Below are positions 25,029 to 32,219 of a stretch of 40,857 bases of DNA, piece by piece. Under the pieces are notes generated by a model, which did not search any database, had not been told where the DNA came from, and worked only from the letters and a program-made list of their open reading frames with translations. The stretch is from Bacteroidales bacterium UBA1800 (GTDB taxonomy: Bacteria > Bacteroidota > Bacteroidia > Bacteroidales > VadinHA17), in the NCBI GenBank assembly GCA_002319915.1, contig DCFQ01000044.1, forward strand, positions 1 to 40,857. Reading direction: 5' to 3'. Every line of letters starts with the position of its first letter. The stretch's first letter is position 1. The translations under genes and the position numbers were made by a program.

Positions 25029-26225
25029 ATGAGCAAGCGGACAATTGTTACACTCCCTGGCGACGGCATCGGGGTAATAGTAATGAAAGAGGCTTTGAGA
25101 GTCCTGGATGCTGCAGGTTTCGAAGCCGAATACATTCATGGTGATATCGGCTGGGAATTCTGGCGCAGTGAAGGGAATCCGCTGCCACAAAGGACACTTG
25201 ACCTCATCAGGAAACATAAAATTGCATTGTTTGGAGCAATAACCTCCAAGCCGAATGAAGAGGCAAAGGCAGAACTCAATGCTTCCCTGCAGGGAAAAGG
25301 TTATGTTTATTCAAGCCCTATTGTCGGACTCAGGCAGAAATTTGACCTGGATATCTGTGTGAGGCCTTGCAAATCATATAAGGGAAATCCCCTCAACTTC
25401 ATAAGAAGGGGCAAAGGCAATACAATCGAAGAACCGAGGATCGATGTGGTAATATTCCGGCAGAACACGGAATGCCTTTACTCCGGGGTCGAATGGACGA
25501 ATCCGCCCGACCAGGTTTACAACGCACTCATGACGCATCCGAAATTCACCGAGAACTTCGGGAAGGTTCCAAAGGAGGAATTGTCAATTTCCACGCGCAT
25601 ATTCACAAGGAAAGCCACTGAGAGAATCCTGAGGGCAGCGTTTGAGCATGCGGAAAAGTTTGGATACAGCTCGGTGACTGTCTGTGAAAAGCCAAATGTT
25701 GTAAGGGAAACATCCGGGCTTATGTGGAAGCTGGCTAAAGAGATACAGAAACAATCCTTCCCGTCGGTAAAGCTCCTCAATACAAATATCGATGCCCAGA
25801 TGATGTGGCTCACGAAGAATCCCGAGGATTACGGTGTGATCGTTGCAGGGAACATGTTCGGGGATATAGCATCTGATGCATTCGCAGGATTGATTGGCGG
25901 CCTGGGTTTTGCCTGCAGCGCCCAATTCTCAGCCGGAGGGATTGCGGTGTTTGAACCCACGCATGGCTCAGCGCCCAAATATGCAGATTACGATGTCCCG
26001 ATCGTAAACCCGATCGCAATGATCGAATCGGCGTGCATGATGCTCGAATATATCGGGGAGACGGCCATATCGGCAAAGATCCGGAAAGCCGTCGCCGATG
26101 TAATACTCGACGGTAAGGTAAGGACCTATGACATGATGAAGATGACCGGACGTCCCGAGGTGATACGCAATGGTGCAGCTTCGACCATCCAGATGACGGA
26201 TGCAATTATTTCAAAGATCAGATAA
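25029..26225 (+). CDS. Isocitrate/isopropylmalate dehydrogenase family protein, probably isocitrate dehydrogenase
   Basis: 398 residues. A beta-decarboxylating dehydrogenase. Motifs: TLPGDGIGVIVMKEAL at the N-terminus; SPIVGLRQKFDLDICVRP with substrate arginines; FRQNTECLYSGVEW with the catalytic Tyr; CEKPNVVRETSGLMWK with the catalytic Lys; NTNIDAQMMWL and GNMFGDIASDAFAGL with metal Asp residues. The cofactor loop HGSAPKYAD keeps Lys-Tyr, the pair typical of NADP-dependent bacterial isocitrate dehydrogenases. The substrate-specificity helix (SSPIVGLRQ) is not the classical S-x-N-x-x-L-R, so isocitrate is likely but not certain. An HD-like gene follows 15 bases later. Confidence 0.85.
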   Translation: MSKRTIVTLPGDGIGVIVMKEALRVLDAAGFEAEYIHGDIGWEFWRSEGNPLPQRTLDLIRKHKIALFGAITSKPNEEAKAELNASLQGKGYVYSSPIVGLRQKFDLDICVRPCKSYKGNPLNFIRRGKGNTIEEPRIDVVIFRQNTECLYSGVEWTNPPDQVYNALMTHPKFTENFGKVPKEELSISTRIFTRKATERILRAAFEHAEKFGYSSVTVCEKPNVVRETSGLMWKLAKEIQKQSFPSVKLLNTNIDAQMMWLTKNPEDYGVIVAGNMFGDIASDAFAGLIGGLGFACSAQFSAGGIAVFEPTHGSAPKYADYDVPIVNPIAMIESACMMLEYIGETAISAKIRKAVADVILDGKVRTYDMMKMTGRPEVIRNGAASTIQMTDAIISKIR

Positions 26226-26240
26226 AACAGGCTTGACGCG

Positions 26241-26789
26241 ATGAACGACACAGTAAAAAAACTATGGCCGGAACTGGAATGGATCACTGATGGAGACTTG
26301 AGGGAAAAAACCGCCAGGACCTGGGAAACGGCGCTCGAAAGGAGTGTTTTGAAAGCACAGGATCTTGACCGGATCCCATTTACGCTGCTGTGCGGGCCCG
26401 ATCTGAAGGTGAGCTTCATGGATCACAAGAGATGCGTTGTCCACATTGCGAAAGCGAGCGGTGAAAAAATGAATGAGTTCTTTGGGGATGACCTGCCGGT
26501 TAATATGGATGTTTTGATCTCAGGGGCTATACTGGCCGATGTCGGGAAGCTGCTCGAATACGAGCTGGATCCGTCAGGCAAAGCAGTGCAGGGAAAATAT
26601 GGAAAATACTTGCGGCACCCGTTCTCAGGCGTCTCACTCGCAGAAGAGTGCGGCGTTCCGCCGGAAGTCTGCCACATAATTGCTTCTCATGCACATGAAG
26701 GGGACCTGGTTAAGCGAAGCACCGAGGCATATATCGTGCATCATGCCGACTTCATGACATTCCTCCCATTCCAGGGCCGGCTGGTATGA
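26241..26789 (+). CDS. HD-domain-like protein with altered metal motif
   Basis: 182 residues. The arrangement DHKRCVVHIAKASGEKM, SGAILADVGKLLEYE, RHPFSGVSLAEECGVP, HIIASHAHEGD and AYIVHHADF follows small HD-superfamily phosphohydrolases. The defining His-Asp pair is Ala99-Asp100 here (ILADVGK instead of the usual LLHDIGK), so one metal ligand is missing while the other histidines and the last Asp remain. It may therefore be inactive or have a changed metal site. It sits 15 bases after the dehydrogenase gene on the same strand, with the same coding style. Substrate unknown. Confidence 0.8.
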   Translation: MNDTVKKLWPELEWITDGDLREKTARTWETALERSVLKAQDLDRIPFTLLCGPDLKVSFMDHKRCVVHIAKASGEKMNEFFGDDLPVNMDVLISGAILADVGKLLEYELDPSGKAVQGKYGKYLRHPFSGVSLAEECGVPPEVCHIIASHAHEGDLVKRSTEAYIVHHADFMTFLPFQGRLV

Positions 26790-26799
26790 CCACTCAGGG

Positions 26800-26814
26800 C
26801 TGACCGCCGGTCAG
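26800..26814. terminator. Hairpin downstream of the HD-like gene
   Basis: CTGACC-GCC-GGTCAG forms a 6-base stem with a three-base loop, 11 bases after the HD-like stop codon. No U-run follows on the plus strand, so termination would be weak. Confidence 0.35.
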
Positions 26815-26832
26815 TGAAGGAATTCCGGAAGG

Positions 26833-26870
26833 ATAAAAAAAATGGCGGGTAACGGGAATCCCGGTTAACC
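26833..26870 (-). terminator. Intrinsic terminator of the acyl-CoA ligase gene
   Basis: On the minus strand GGTTAACCGGG-ATT-CCCGTTACCC makes a GC-rich stem with small bulges, and shortly after it come eight Ts (26835-26842). The stop codon of the ligase gene (TAA, 26867-26865) lies inside the stem. This is the clearest rho-independent terminator in the window. Confidence 0.65.
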
Positions 26871-28778
26871 GAGCCTCATCTTTTCGACCTCTTCAGTGTT
26901 CCTCTCGTTTGTTATATCCTTGGCATCAGGAGTATACAGGTAGTCGATAAGATCCTGGTACCGCTCCATGATCTTGCCTCTTACAATTTTCATCGTGGAG
27001 TTCATAAGACCATTCTCCTCATTGAAGCCCTCCTCGAGGATCCCGATTGCAACGGGCAGCCATCTCTGTGGGAACATCTTTCCATATTTCCCGTTTGTCC
27101 TGTACTCATTGACTTCATTCTCGATCAGTGTCATCACGGCCCTTTTCCCCTCATCACTGTCAGCGGTCAGGTTTTTCTCTTCCAGATACAGCTTAAGGGC
27201 ATGCTGGTTCGGGACAACCAGCGCCACGGTATAGGGCTTCTGATTATTATACAGCATGCACTGGTCGATATACTTCGATTGCTCGGAGACAGCTTCCTCT
27301 ATACCCTCAGGGCTGAATTTCTCCCCGTCATCAGCTATCAGCAGGCTTTTGAAACGCCCGAGGACATACAGGAACCCGTCAGGAGAAACATAGCCCATGT
27401 CGCCGGTATAAAGCCAGCCACCCTTTATGGTATCGCGGGTTGCAAGCTCATTCTTCCAGTAACCATGCATCACGTTACCGCCACTGATAACGATCTCGCC
27501 CTTTTGGCCAGGCTGCAATTCGGCCCCGCTGTCATCACAGATCCTGAGATCCATATTGTTTACAATCGCTCCCGAGGATCCGAGGCGATGCTTACCCGAT
27601 GAATTTGAGGAGATCACCGGAGAGGCCTCGCTCAGCCCGTAGCCCTGGTACATCGGGATCCCAATGGCGTAGAAGAACCTTTGCAGCTCGATATCGAGCA
27701 GGGCTCCTCCGCCGATGAAGTAATCGAGCTCGCCGCCAAAACTCTCCCGAACCTTGCTGAACAGGATCTTATCGTAGAGATCGATCAGCGGCTTCCTGAG
27801 CTTCTGGAGACCTTTGCCCTTGTTCCACCCTTCCTGGTTATAGGAATATGAGATCTTAATGGCATGATTAAAAAGGACCTCGGCCATTTTGCCCTTCTCC
27901 TTTATCCCTTTTTCAATGTTTTTCCTGAAGTTTTTTGCGATAGCCGGAACGCTCATCAACAGGTTCGGCTTGATCTCCTTCAGGCAGGACGGGAGGTTTC
28001 TGAGGGTTTCCATCGGTGTTTTACCGGTTTTGACCGATGCAATGCTTGCTCCTTTCCCCATGAATGCAAAAATCCCGCATGTATGCCCGAACGAGTGGTC
28101 CCACGGAAGGATCAGAAGGGTTTTGTAAAAAGATGGTATGTCGATAAGGCTGTAAGCCTGGTAGACATTTGTAATATAATTCCCGTGGGTAAGGATAATT
28201 CCTTTCGGATCAGCGGTTGTTCCGGATGTGTAACAGATATTTGCGAAATCCGATGGCTTGATGCTTTGGTAAAGGGATTCAAATTCGACTTTGTTCTCAG
28301 GGGATTCAAGCCATTCCCTTCCCGTTTTCCTGACCTCGTTGAAGTGAATCTCTTTTTCACCGTATTCCTCCTGTGTGTCGAGATGGATCACCTTTTCAAT
28401 GGTATTGCATTCGCTGATTATCGGCTCGAGCTTCTGTGCCTGGATCGAAGAGGTAAGGATTATCTTTGCTTCCGAATGGTTGATCCTGAATTTGATTTCA
28501 TCGGGCGTAAGTTTCACAGAAAGGGGTACGTTAACTGCACCTGCGTACAGGATGCCAAGTTCCCCGATCACCCAGTTGTTTCTGCCTTCCGATATCAGGC
28601 AAAGCCGGTCGCCTTTCTTTATTCCAAGCTTGATTAATCCGGCAGCAAATTCGTAAACCTGTTTCCGGGTTTCTCCATAGGTCGTACCTTCATATTTGTC
28701 CTGGGGTTTCTCCCACAGGTATACATTGCTGTTATATTTATCAACACTCTCTTCAAAAAATTGAATTATTGATTTCAT
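26865..28778 (-). CDS. Long-chain fatty acid-CoA ligase (AMP-forming)
   Basis: 637 residues. Activates fatty acids to acyl-CoA through an acyl-adenylate. ANL-superfamily motifs: the P-loop CYTSGTTADPKGIILTHGN (about 182-200), the adenine motif MYQGYGLSEASPVIS (about 383), TGDMGYVSPDGFLYVLGRFKSLL and the A8-type hinge ADDGEKFSPEGIEEAV. The long form of about 600 residues with these spacings fits FadD15-like long-chain ligases rather than acetate or luciferase-type enzymes. No signal peptide or membrane helix is seen; such enzymes usually attach to the inner face of the membrane. Transcribed alone, divergent from the SPOR lipoprotein gene. Confidence 0.92.
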   Translation of the reverse strand: MKSIIQFFEESVDKYNSNVYLWEKPQDKYEGTTYGETRKQVYEFAAGLIKLGIKKGDRLCLISEGRNNWVIGELGILYAGAVNVPLSVKLTPDEIKFRINHSEAKIILTSSIQAQKLEPIISECNTIEKVIHLDTQEEYGEKEIHFNEVRKTGREWLESPENKVEFESLYQSIKPSDFANICYTSGTTADPKGIILTHGNYITNVYQAYSLIDIPSFYKTLLILPWDHSFGHTCGIFAFMGKGASIASVKTGKTPMETLRNLPSCLKEIKPNLLMSVPAIAKNFRKNIEKGIKEKGKMAEVLFNHAIKISYSYNQEGWNKGKGLQKLRKPLIDLYDKILFSKVRESFGGELDYFIGGGALLDIELQRFFYAIGIPMYQGYGLSEASPVISSNSSGKHRLGSSGAIVNNMDLRICDDSGAELQPGQKGEIVISGGNVMHGYWKNELATRDTIKGGWLYTGDMGYVSPDGFLYVLGRFKSLLIADDGEKFSPEGIEEAVSEQSKYIDQCMLYNNQKPYTVALVVPNQHALKLYLEEKNLTADSDEGKRAVMTLIENEVNEYRTNGKYGKMFPQRWLPVAIGILEEGFNEENGLMNSTMKIVRGKIMERYQDLIDYLYTPDAKDITNERNTEEVEKMRLG

Positions 28779-28869
28779 GTCAGGTCAGATTAATGTTTAA
28801 GCAAGTTTGGCGGGTTTAAATATACAAATTATGAATGAATCAATTTCTTTCATAAGATTTAAAAGTCAA

Positions 28870-28899
28870 ATGGTTTAGCAGCAATAATTTGTATATTTG
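28870..28899 (+). promoter_or_regulatory. Candidate promoter for the SPOR lipoprotein gene
   Basis: TATATTTG at 28892-28899 is an exact TAnnTTTG match. ATG (one mismatch from TTG) ends at 28872, 19 bases upstream. The start near 28905 would give a leader of about 40 bases. Confidence 0.45.
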
Positions 28900-28946
28900 G
28901 GGAAAATCTGACCGGACAGTTATTTTTATAATGTAAATATTCCCGT

Positions 28947-29435
28947 ATGAGATATCGTCTGATATTGATCCTGGCTCTTTCAATAACATTTACATCCTGT
29001 CATTTTTTCAGGGAAAGGGGACTTTTCCTGAAGAAGGAAAAAATTCCTGAAGTTACGGTGCCGGTTCACGACAGCCTTAATGTCAAAAAGGATACCGTCA
29101 AAGCAAAACCTGACACTGTTCAATCAGCTGAGGATATGATCCAGGCAGAGATCACCGGGGCAGCGCTTGCCAAAAATGCCGCAACGCCAGGGTTCAGGAT
29201 AATCGTTGGCAGCTTCACAAGCAAAAAGAATGCTGCGGAGATGGCCGGGAAGTACATTAAGATGGGTTACAACGCCGAGATCATAAAGATCAAATCCAGG
29301 CCGAAATCACTGCTTGTGACGATCTATACTTTCGGGACGCATGAACAGGCTGACCAGCAACTAGTGCAAATCAAGAGTAACGTGAACCGTGATGCGTGGA
29401 TCTATTCGGGTGAGGTTACAAAGGTTCCCTTGTAA
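28947..29435 (+). CDS. SPOR-domain lipoprotein
   Basis: 162 residues. The lipobox ITFTSC puts the lipidated Cys at 18. A Lys/Asp/Val-rich linker spans residues about 25-75. The C-terminal SPOR domain begins at FRIIVGSFTSKKNAAEMAGKYIKMGYNAEI. SPOR domains bind denuded glycan strands of peptidoglycan, mostly at division septa, so this protein is likely an envelope lipoprotein tethered to septal peptidoglycan. It stands alone. Its last 20 bases overlap the end of the convergent purA. Confidence 0.9.
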   Translation: MRYRLILILALSITFTSCHFFRERGLFLKKEKIPEVTVPVHDSLNVKKDTVKAKPDTVQSAEDMIQAEITGAALAKNAATPGFRIIVGSFTSKKNAAEMAGKYIKMGYNAEIIKIKSRPKSLLVTIYTFGTHEQADQQLVQIKSNVNRDAWIYSGEVTKVPL

Positions 29436-30687
29436 TTGTCGCAATCCTGTCAGGACCCACCGATACCATTGTAACCGGAACGCCAACCTCCTTCTCGATG
29501 AAACTGATGTACTCCCTGAGGGTTCCCGGTAATGAATTGTAATCACGGATCGCAGAAATATCTTCCTTCCAGCCCTTGAGTTCGGTATAGCAAGGCTTGA
29601 TTTCCGTGTTTCCGTCGAAAGCCATTTCCGAGGTCTCTTTCCCGTCGATCATATACGATGTGCAGATCTTTACTTTTTCGAATCCCGAAAGCACATCGGC
29701 CTTGGTCATGAGCAATTTTGTCGCACCATTGATCATGATCGCATACTTCAGTGCAGTAAGGTCGAGCCAGCCGCATCTCCGGGGGCGGCCTGTCGTGGCT
29801 CCGAACTCGCATCCGGTCTTTCTCAGGAGATCGCCAGTATCGTCATTCAGCTCGGTTGGGAAGGGGCCGCTGCCGACCCTAGTGCAGTATGCTTTGAAAA
29901 TCCCGAACACTTCCCCTGTTCTTTTTGGGGAGATGCCCAGCCCGGTACAGGCTCCGGCACTTATGGTATTCGAAGATGTTACGAAAGGATATGATCCGAA
30001 GTCCAGATCGAGCATCGTTCCCTGGGCTCCTTCAGCCAGGATCTTCCTGCCCTGGTCTGATAGGCTGTTCACCAGGTATTCGGTATTCTCGATCCTGAAC
30101 CTTTTCGTCATTTCGATACCGCTGAACCATTCAGCTTCAAACTCAGATATATCAAACTTGTAATCGTATCCTTTCAGGATCTCAAGGTGGGCCGCCATGT
30201 GTTCATTGTATAATTCCCTGAAGCCCGGTTTGAGGACATCCCCGACCCTGAGCCCGTTCCGGCTTGCCTTGTCGGTATAGGCGGGCCCGATCCCCTTGAG
30301 GGTCGATCCTATTTTAAGGCAGCCCTTCCTGTTTTCGTATGCTGCATCGAGTACCCGGTGCGTGGGTAGTATCAGATGTGCCCTGCTCGAGATGACCAGC
30401 CTCTTCGCCAGCTCCCCGACCCCAAGCCCGAGCTTTTCAATTTCGGACCTGAAGACCGCCGGATCGAACACTACTCCGTTTCCGATTATATTCAGCTTGC
30501 CCGGGTGAAAAATTCCCGAGGGAATGAGATGGAGAACATGCTTGCTGTTGTTGAATTCAAGCGAATGCCCGGCATTCGGTCCGCCCTGGAAACGTGCGAT
30601 CACATCATAGGCAGGACTCAGAGCATCTACAATCTTTCCTTTTCCTTCGTCTCCCCACTGAAGCCCTAATAGAATATCAATGTTCAT
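29416..30687 (-). CDS. purA: Adenylosuccinate synthetase
   Basis: 423 residues. Joins IMP and aspartate using GTP, the first committed step to AMP. The glycine-rich start LGLQWGDEGKGKIVD, the IMP loop QGGPNAGHSLEF, STLKGIGPAYTDKASRNG, AEGAQGTMLDLDFGSYPFVTSSNT, TRVGSGPFPTEL, ATTGRPRRCGWLDL and TKADVL are all in family order. ATG at 30687 is chosen because it places the conserved first strand directly at the N-terminus; an upstream start would add 12 unconserved residues. The 3' end overlaps the SPOR lipoprotein gene by 20 bases. Confidence 0.95.
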   Translation of the reverse strand: MNIDILLGLQWGDEGKGKIVDALSPAYDVIARFQGGPNAGHSLEFNNSKHVLHLIPSGIFHPGKLNIIGNGVVFDPAVFRSEIEKLGLGVGELAKRLVISSRAHLILPTHRVLDAAYENRKGCLKIGSTLKGIGPAYTDKASRNGLRVGDVLKPGFRELYNEHMAAHLEILKGYDYKFDISEFEAEWFSGIEMTKRFRIENTEYLVNSLSDQGRKILAEGAQGTMLDLDFGSYPFVTSSNTISAGACTGLGISPKRTGEVFGIFKAYCTRVGSGPFPTELNDDTGDLLRKTGCEFGATTGRPRRCGWLDLTALKYAIMINGATKLLMTKADVLSGFEKVKICTSYMIDGKETSEMAFDGNTEIKPCYTELKGWKEDISAIRDYNSLPGTLREYISFIEKEVGVPVTMVSVGPDRIATITREPL

Positions 30688-30880
30688 GTTAAAAACAGCG
30701 TGGATTTTATTTGCGGACACCAAGTTACAAAATAATTCGGCTGGTATTTACGTTAAGTAAACATTGTTGATAACTAGGCTAATGGAGTAAGGAAGAATTC
30801 ATTATGACTTTAAAGGGTTTTTTGATTCGATTGATTTATATTTTAAATTGCGTGGAAACCAATAACTAATACTTACTAAC

Positions 30881-31540
30881 ATGAAAAAAACATTATGTCT
30901 GATGATTGCATGTCTTGTACTTCTGAGCCTTGCATTACCAGTTTCGGCACAAGGACAGGCATCCAATTCAGAAAAAGACTTCAGGTTTACGATAAAGACA
31001 AATCCCCTGGCTGCCCTTGGCGGACCTTTCTGGCTGGCTATCGTTCCCCTGACAGGTGAATACAAGGTACTTTTTGAGGCAAAGGTGGCCCCTAAAGCAT
31101 CTTTTCAATTTGGCGTGGGATACATCGGCCCGAGCGCTCTGCTGAACCTGGACGATCTTACAAATGATGGTGAGAACATTTCAGGCATAAAAACAAGCGG
31201 CTTCAGGGTACAGGGAATGTTCAAGTACTTTCTCAGCCGCAACCTCCAGGCTCCCGAAGGCTTTTACATCGGCCCGCATGTTTCATTTGCAACCGCAGAA
31301 TTGAAGAGCAAGGATAATGCGGAAAATTACATCAAGGCGCAAAAAATCAACGCAAATGGTGTTATCGGTTACCAGCTGATCACAAAAGGAGGCTTTGCCC
31401 TGGACATTTACACCGGGATTGGTTTTGTTTCGAGGAACTGGACCTTCTCAGGAAGTGAATTTGACACGGATCAAACGGGATTCAGAGATAAAGCAAGCAT
31501 AAACATCCCATTCGGATTTTCATTCGGCTACGCTTTCTGA
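30881..31540 (+). CDS. Small predicted outer-membrane barrel protein
   Basis: 219 residues. A signal peptide ends around residue 24 (LLSLALPVSAQ). The mature part opens with DFRFTIKTNPLAALGGPFWLAIVPLTGEYKV, a motif shared with small DUF3575-like outer-membrane proteins of Bacteroidota. Alternating strands follow, ending in NIPFGFSFGYAF, an aromatic terminal strand suitable for Bam recognition. The number of predicted strands fits an eight-stranded barrel. Function is unknown. It is alone, divergent from purA and convergent with fur. Confidence 0.75.
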   Translation: MKKTLCLMIACLVLLSLALPVSAQGQASNSEKDFRFTIKTNPLAALGGPFWLAIVPLTGEYKVLFEAKVAPKASFQFGVGYIGPSALLNLDDLTNDGENISGIKTSGFRVQGMFKYFLSRNLQAPEGFYIGPHVSFATAELKSKDNAENYIKAQKINANGVIGYQLITKGGFALDIYTGIGFVSRNWTFSGSEFDTDQTGFRDKASINIPFGFSFGYAF

Positions 31541-31591
31541 CCCGGATCCGGCATCGAGGCTGTTTAACAGATCTCTAGGAAGGCTTTGTGC

Positions 31592-31633
31592 GATCCTCTG
31601 CGCTCCTGTGCGGGAAAGACACCGCAGAAGATC
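31592..31633. repeat. Imperfect inverted repeat with CTNTGCG units (REP-like)
   Basis: GATCCTCTGCG (31592-31602) and CGCAGAAGATC (31623-31633) are inverted copies with 10 of 11 bases matching, around a 20-base loop. The loop contains a further CTGTGCGG next to CTCTGCG. It lies between the convergent outer-membrane protein and fur genes. It could act as a transcription terminator for either gene, or be one copy of a dispersed palindromic element; only a genome search can tell. Confidence 0.5.
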
Positions 31634-31680
31634 ACGGGGGATTGCTGAAGTTATTTCCGGACTTTTATTACAGCCTCTGT

Positions 31681-32139
31681 TTATTTCCGGCCATTCTTCT
31701 GTGATTTCTTCATATTCCCGTAGATATAGAGGGAATGATACATCGGGTCAAATCCGTGAAGCTGGCTGGCAGTGTGAATTATCTCCTGTATCCTGGGATC
31801 ACAGAACTCGATGACCTTCCCGGTCTCCAGATCGATCAGGTGATCGTGCTGGCTGCACTGGTAGGAACGTTCAAACTGAGCGATATTCTTCCCGAACTGG
31901 TGCTTAACCACCAGGTTGCAGTCGAGAAGCAATTCTATGGTGTTATACAGGGTAGCCCTGCTTACCCTGTAATTTTTATTCTTCATAAAAATATAGAGCG
32001 ACTCAATATCGAAGTGACCATCCCTGGAATAGATCTCTTCCAGGATTGCATATCTTTCCGGGGTTTTCCTGTGACCCTTCTTTTCAAGGTATTCCGTGAA
32101 GATCTGCTTCACGGTGGAAGTTGTGTCGTCGCTAATCAT
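31681..32139 (-). CDS. Fur-family metal-responsive repressor
   Basis: 152 residues. A winged-helix DNA-binding domain spans residues about 1-85 (KGHRKTPERYAILEEIYSRDGHFDIESLYIFM, then the recognition helix VSRATLYNTIELLLDCNLV). The dimerisation and metal domain includes FERSYQCSQHDHLIDLETGKVIEFCDPRI. The usual CxxC structural zinc pair is replaced by DLET, so only one or two cysteines remain and the structural zinc is probably absent, as in many Bacteroidota Fur proteins. Fur, PerR or Zur specificity cannot be decided. A dyad just upstream may be its own operator. The rel gene lies 80 bases upstream on the same strand. Confidence 0.92.
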   Translation of the reverse strand: MISDDTTSTVKQIFTEYLEKKGHRKTPERYAILEEIYSRDGHFDIESLYIFMKNKNYRVSRATLYNTIELLLDCNLVVKHQFGKNIAQFERSYQCSQHDHLIDLETGKVIEFCDPRIQEIIHTASQLHGFDPMYHSLYIYGNMKKSQKNGRK

Positions 32140-32155
32140 ATCTGGTCTAAATTAA

Positions 32156-32175
32156 AATAATACAAAAATATTATT
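32156..32175. promoter_or_regulatory. AT-rich dyad, likely Fur-family operator (autoregulation)
   Basis: AATAATA-N6-TATTATT is a perfect 7-base inverted repeat located 17 bases before the fur start codon. It resembles Fur/PerR boxes, which are AT-rich dyads with ATAAT/ATTAT half-sites. Its position over the promoter region suggests autorepression. Confidence 0.55.
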
Positions 32176-32219
32176 TTTTTTTAAGATGAAGATATTATAG
32201 CGGCCGGGTATTGCGACTT

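Noticed and set aside
30820..30850. TTG and TATATTTT before the small outer-membrane protein gene as a promoter.
   Set aside because: The spacing is only 12 bases and the -7 element has a mismatch; not good enough to annotate.
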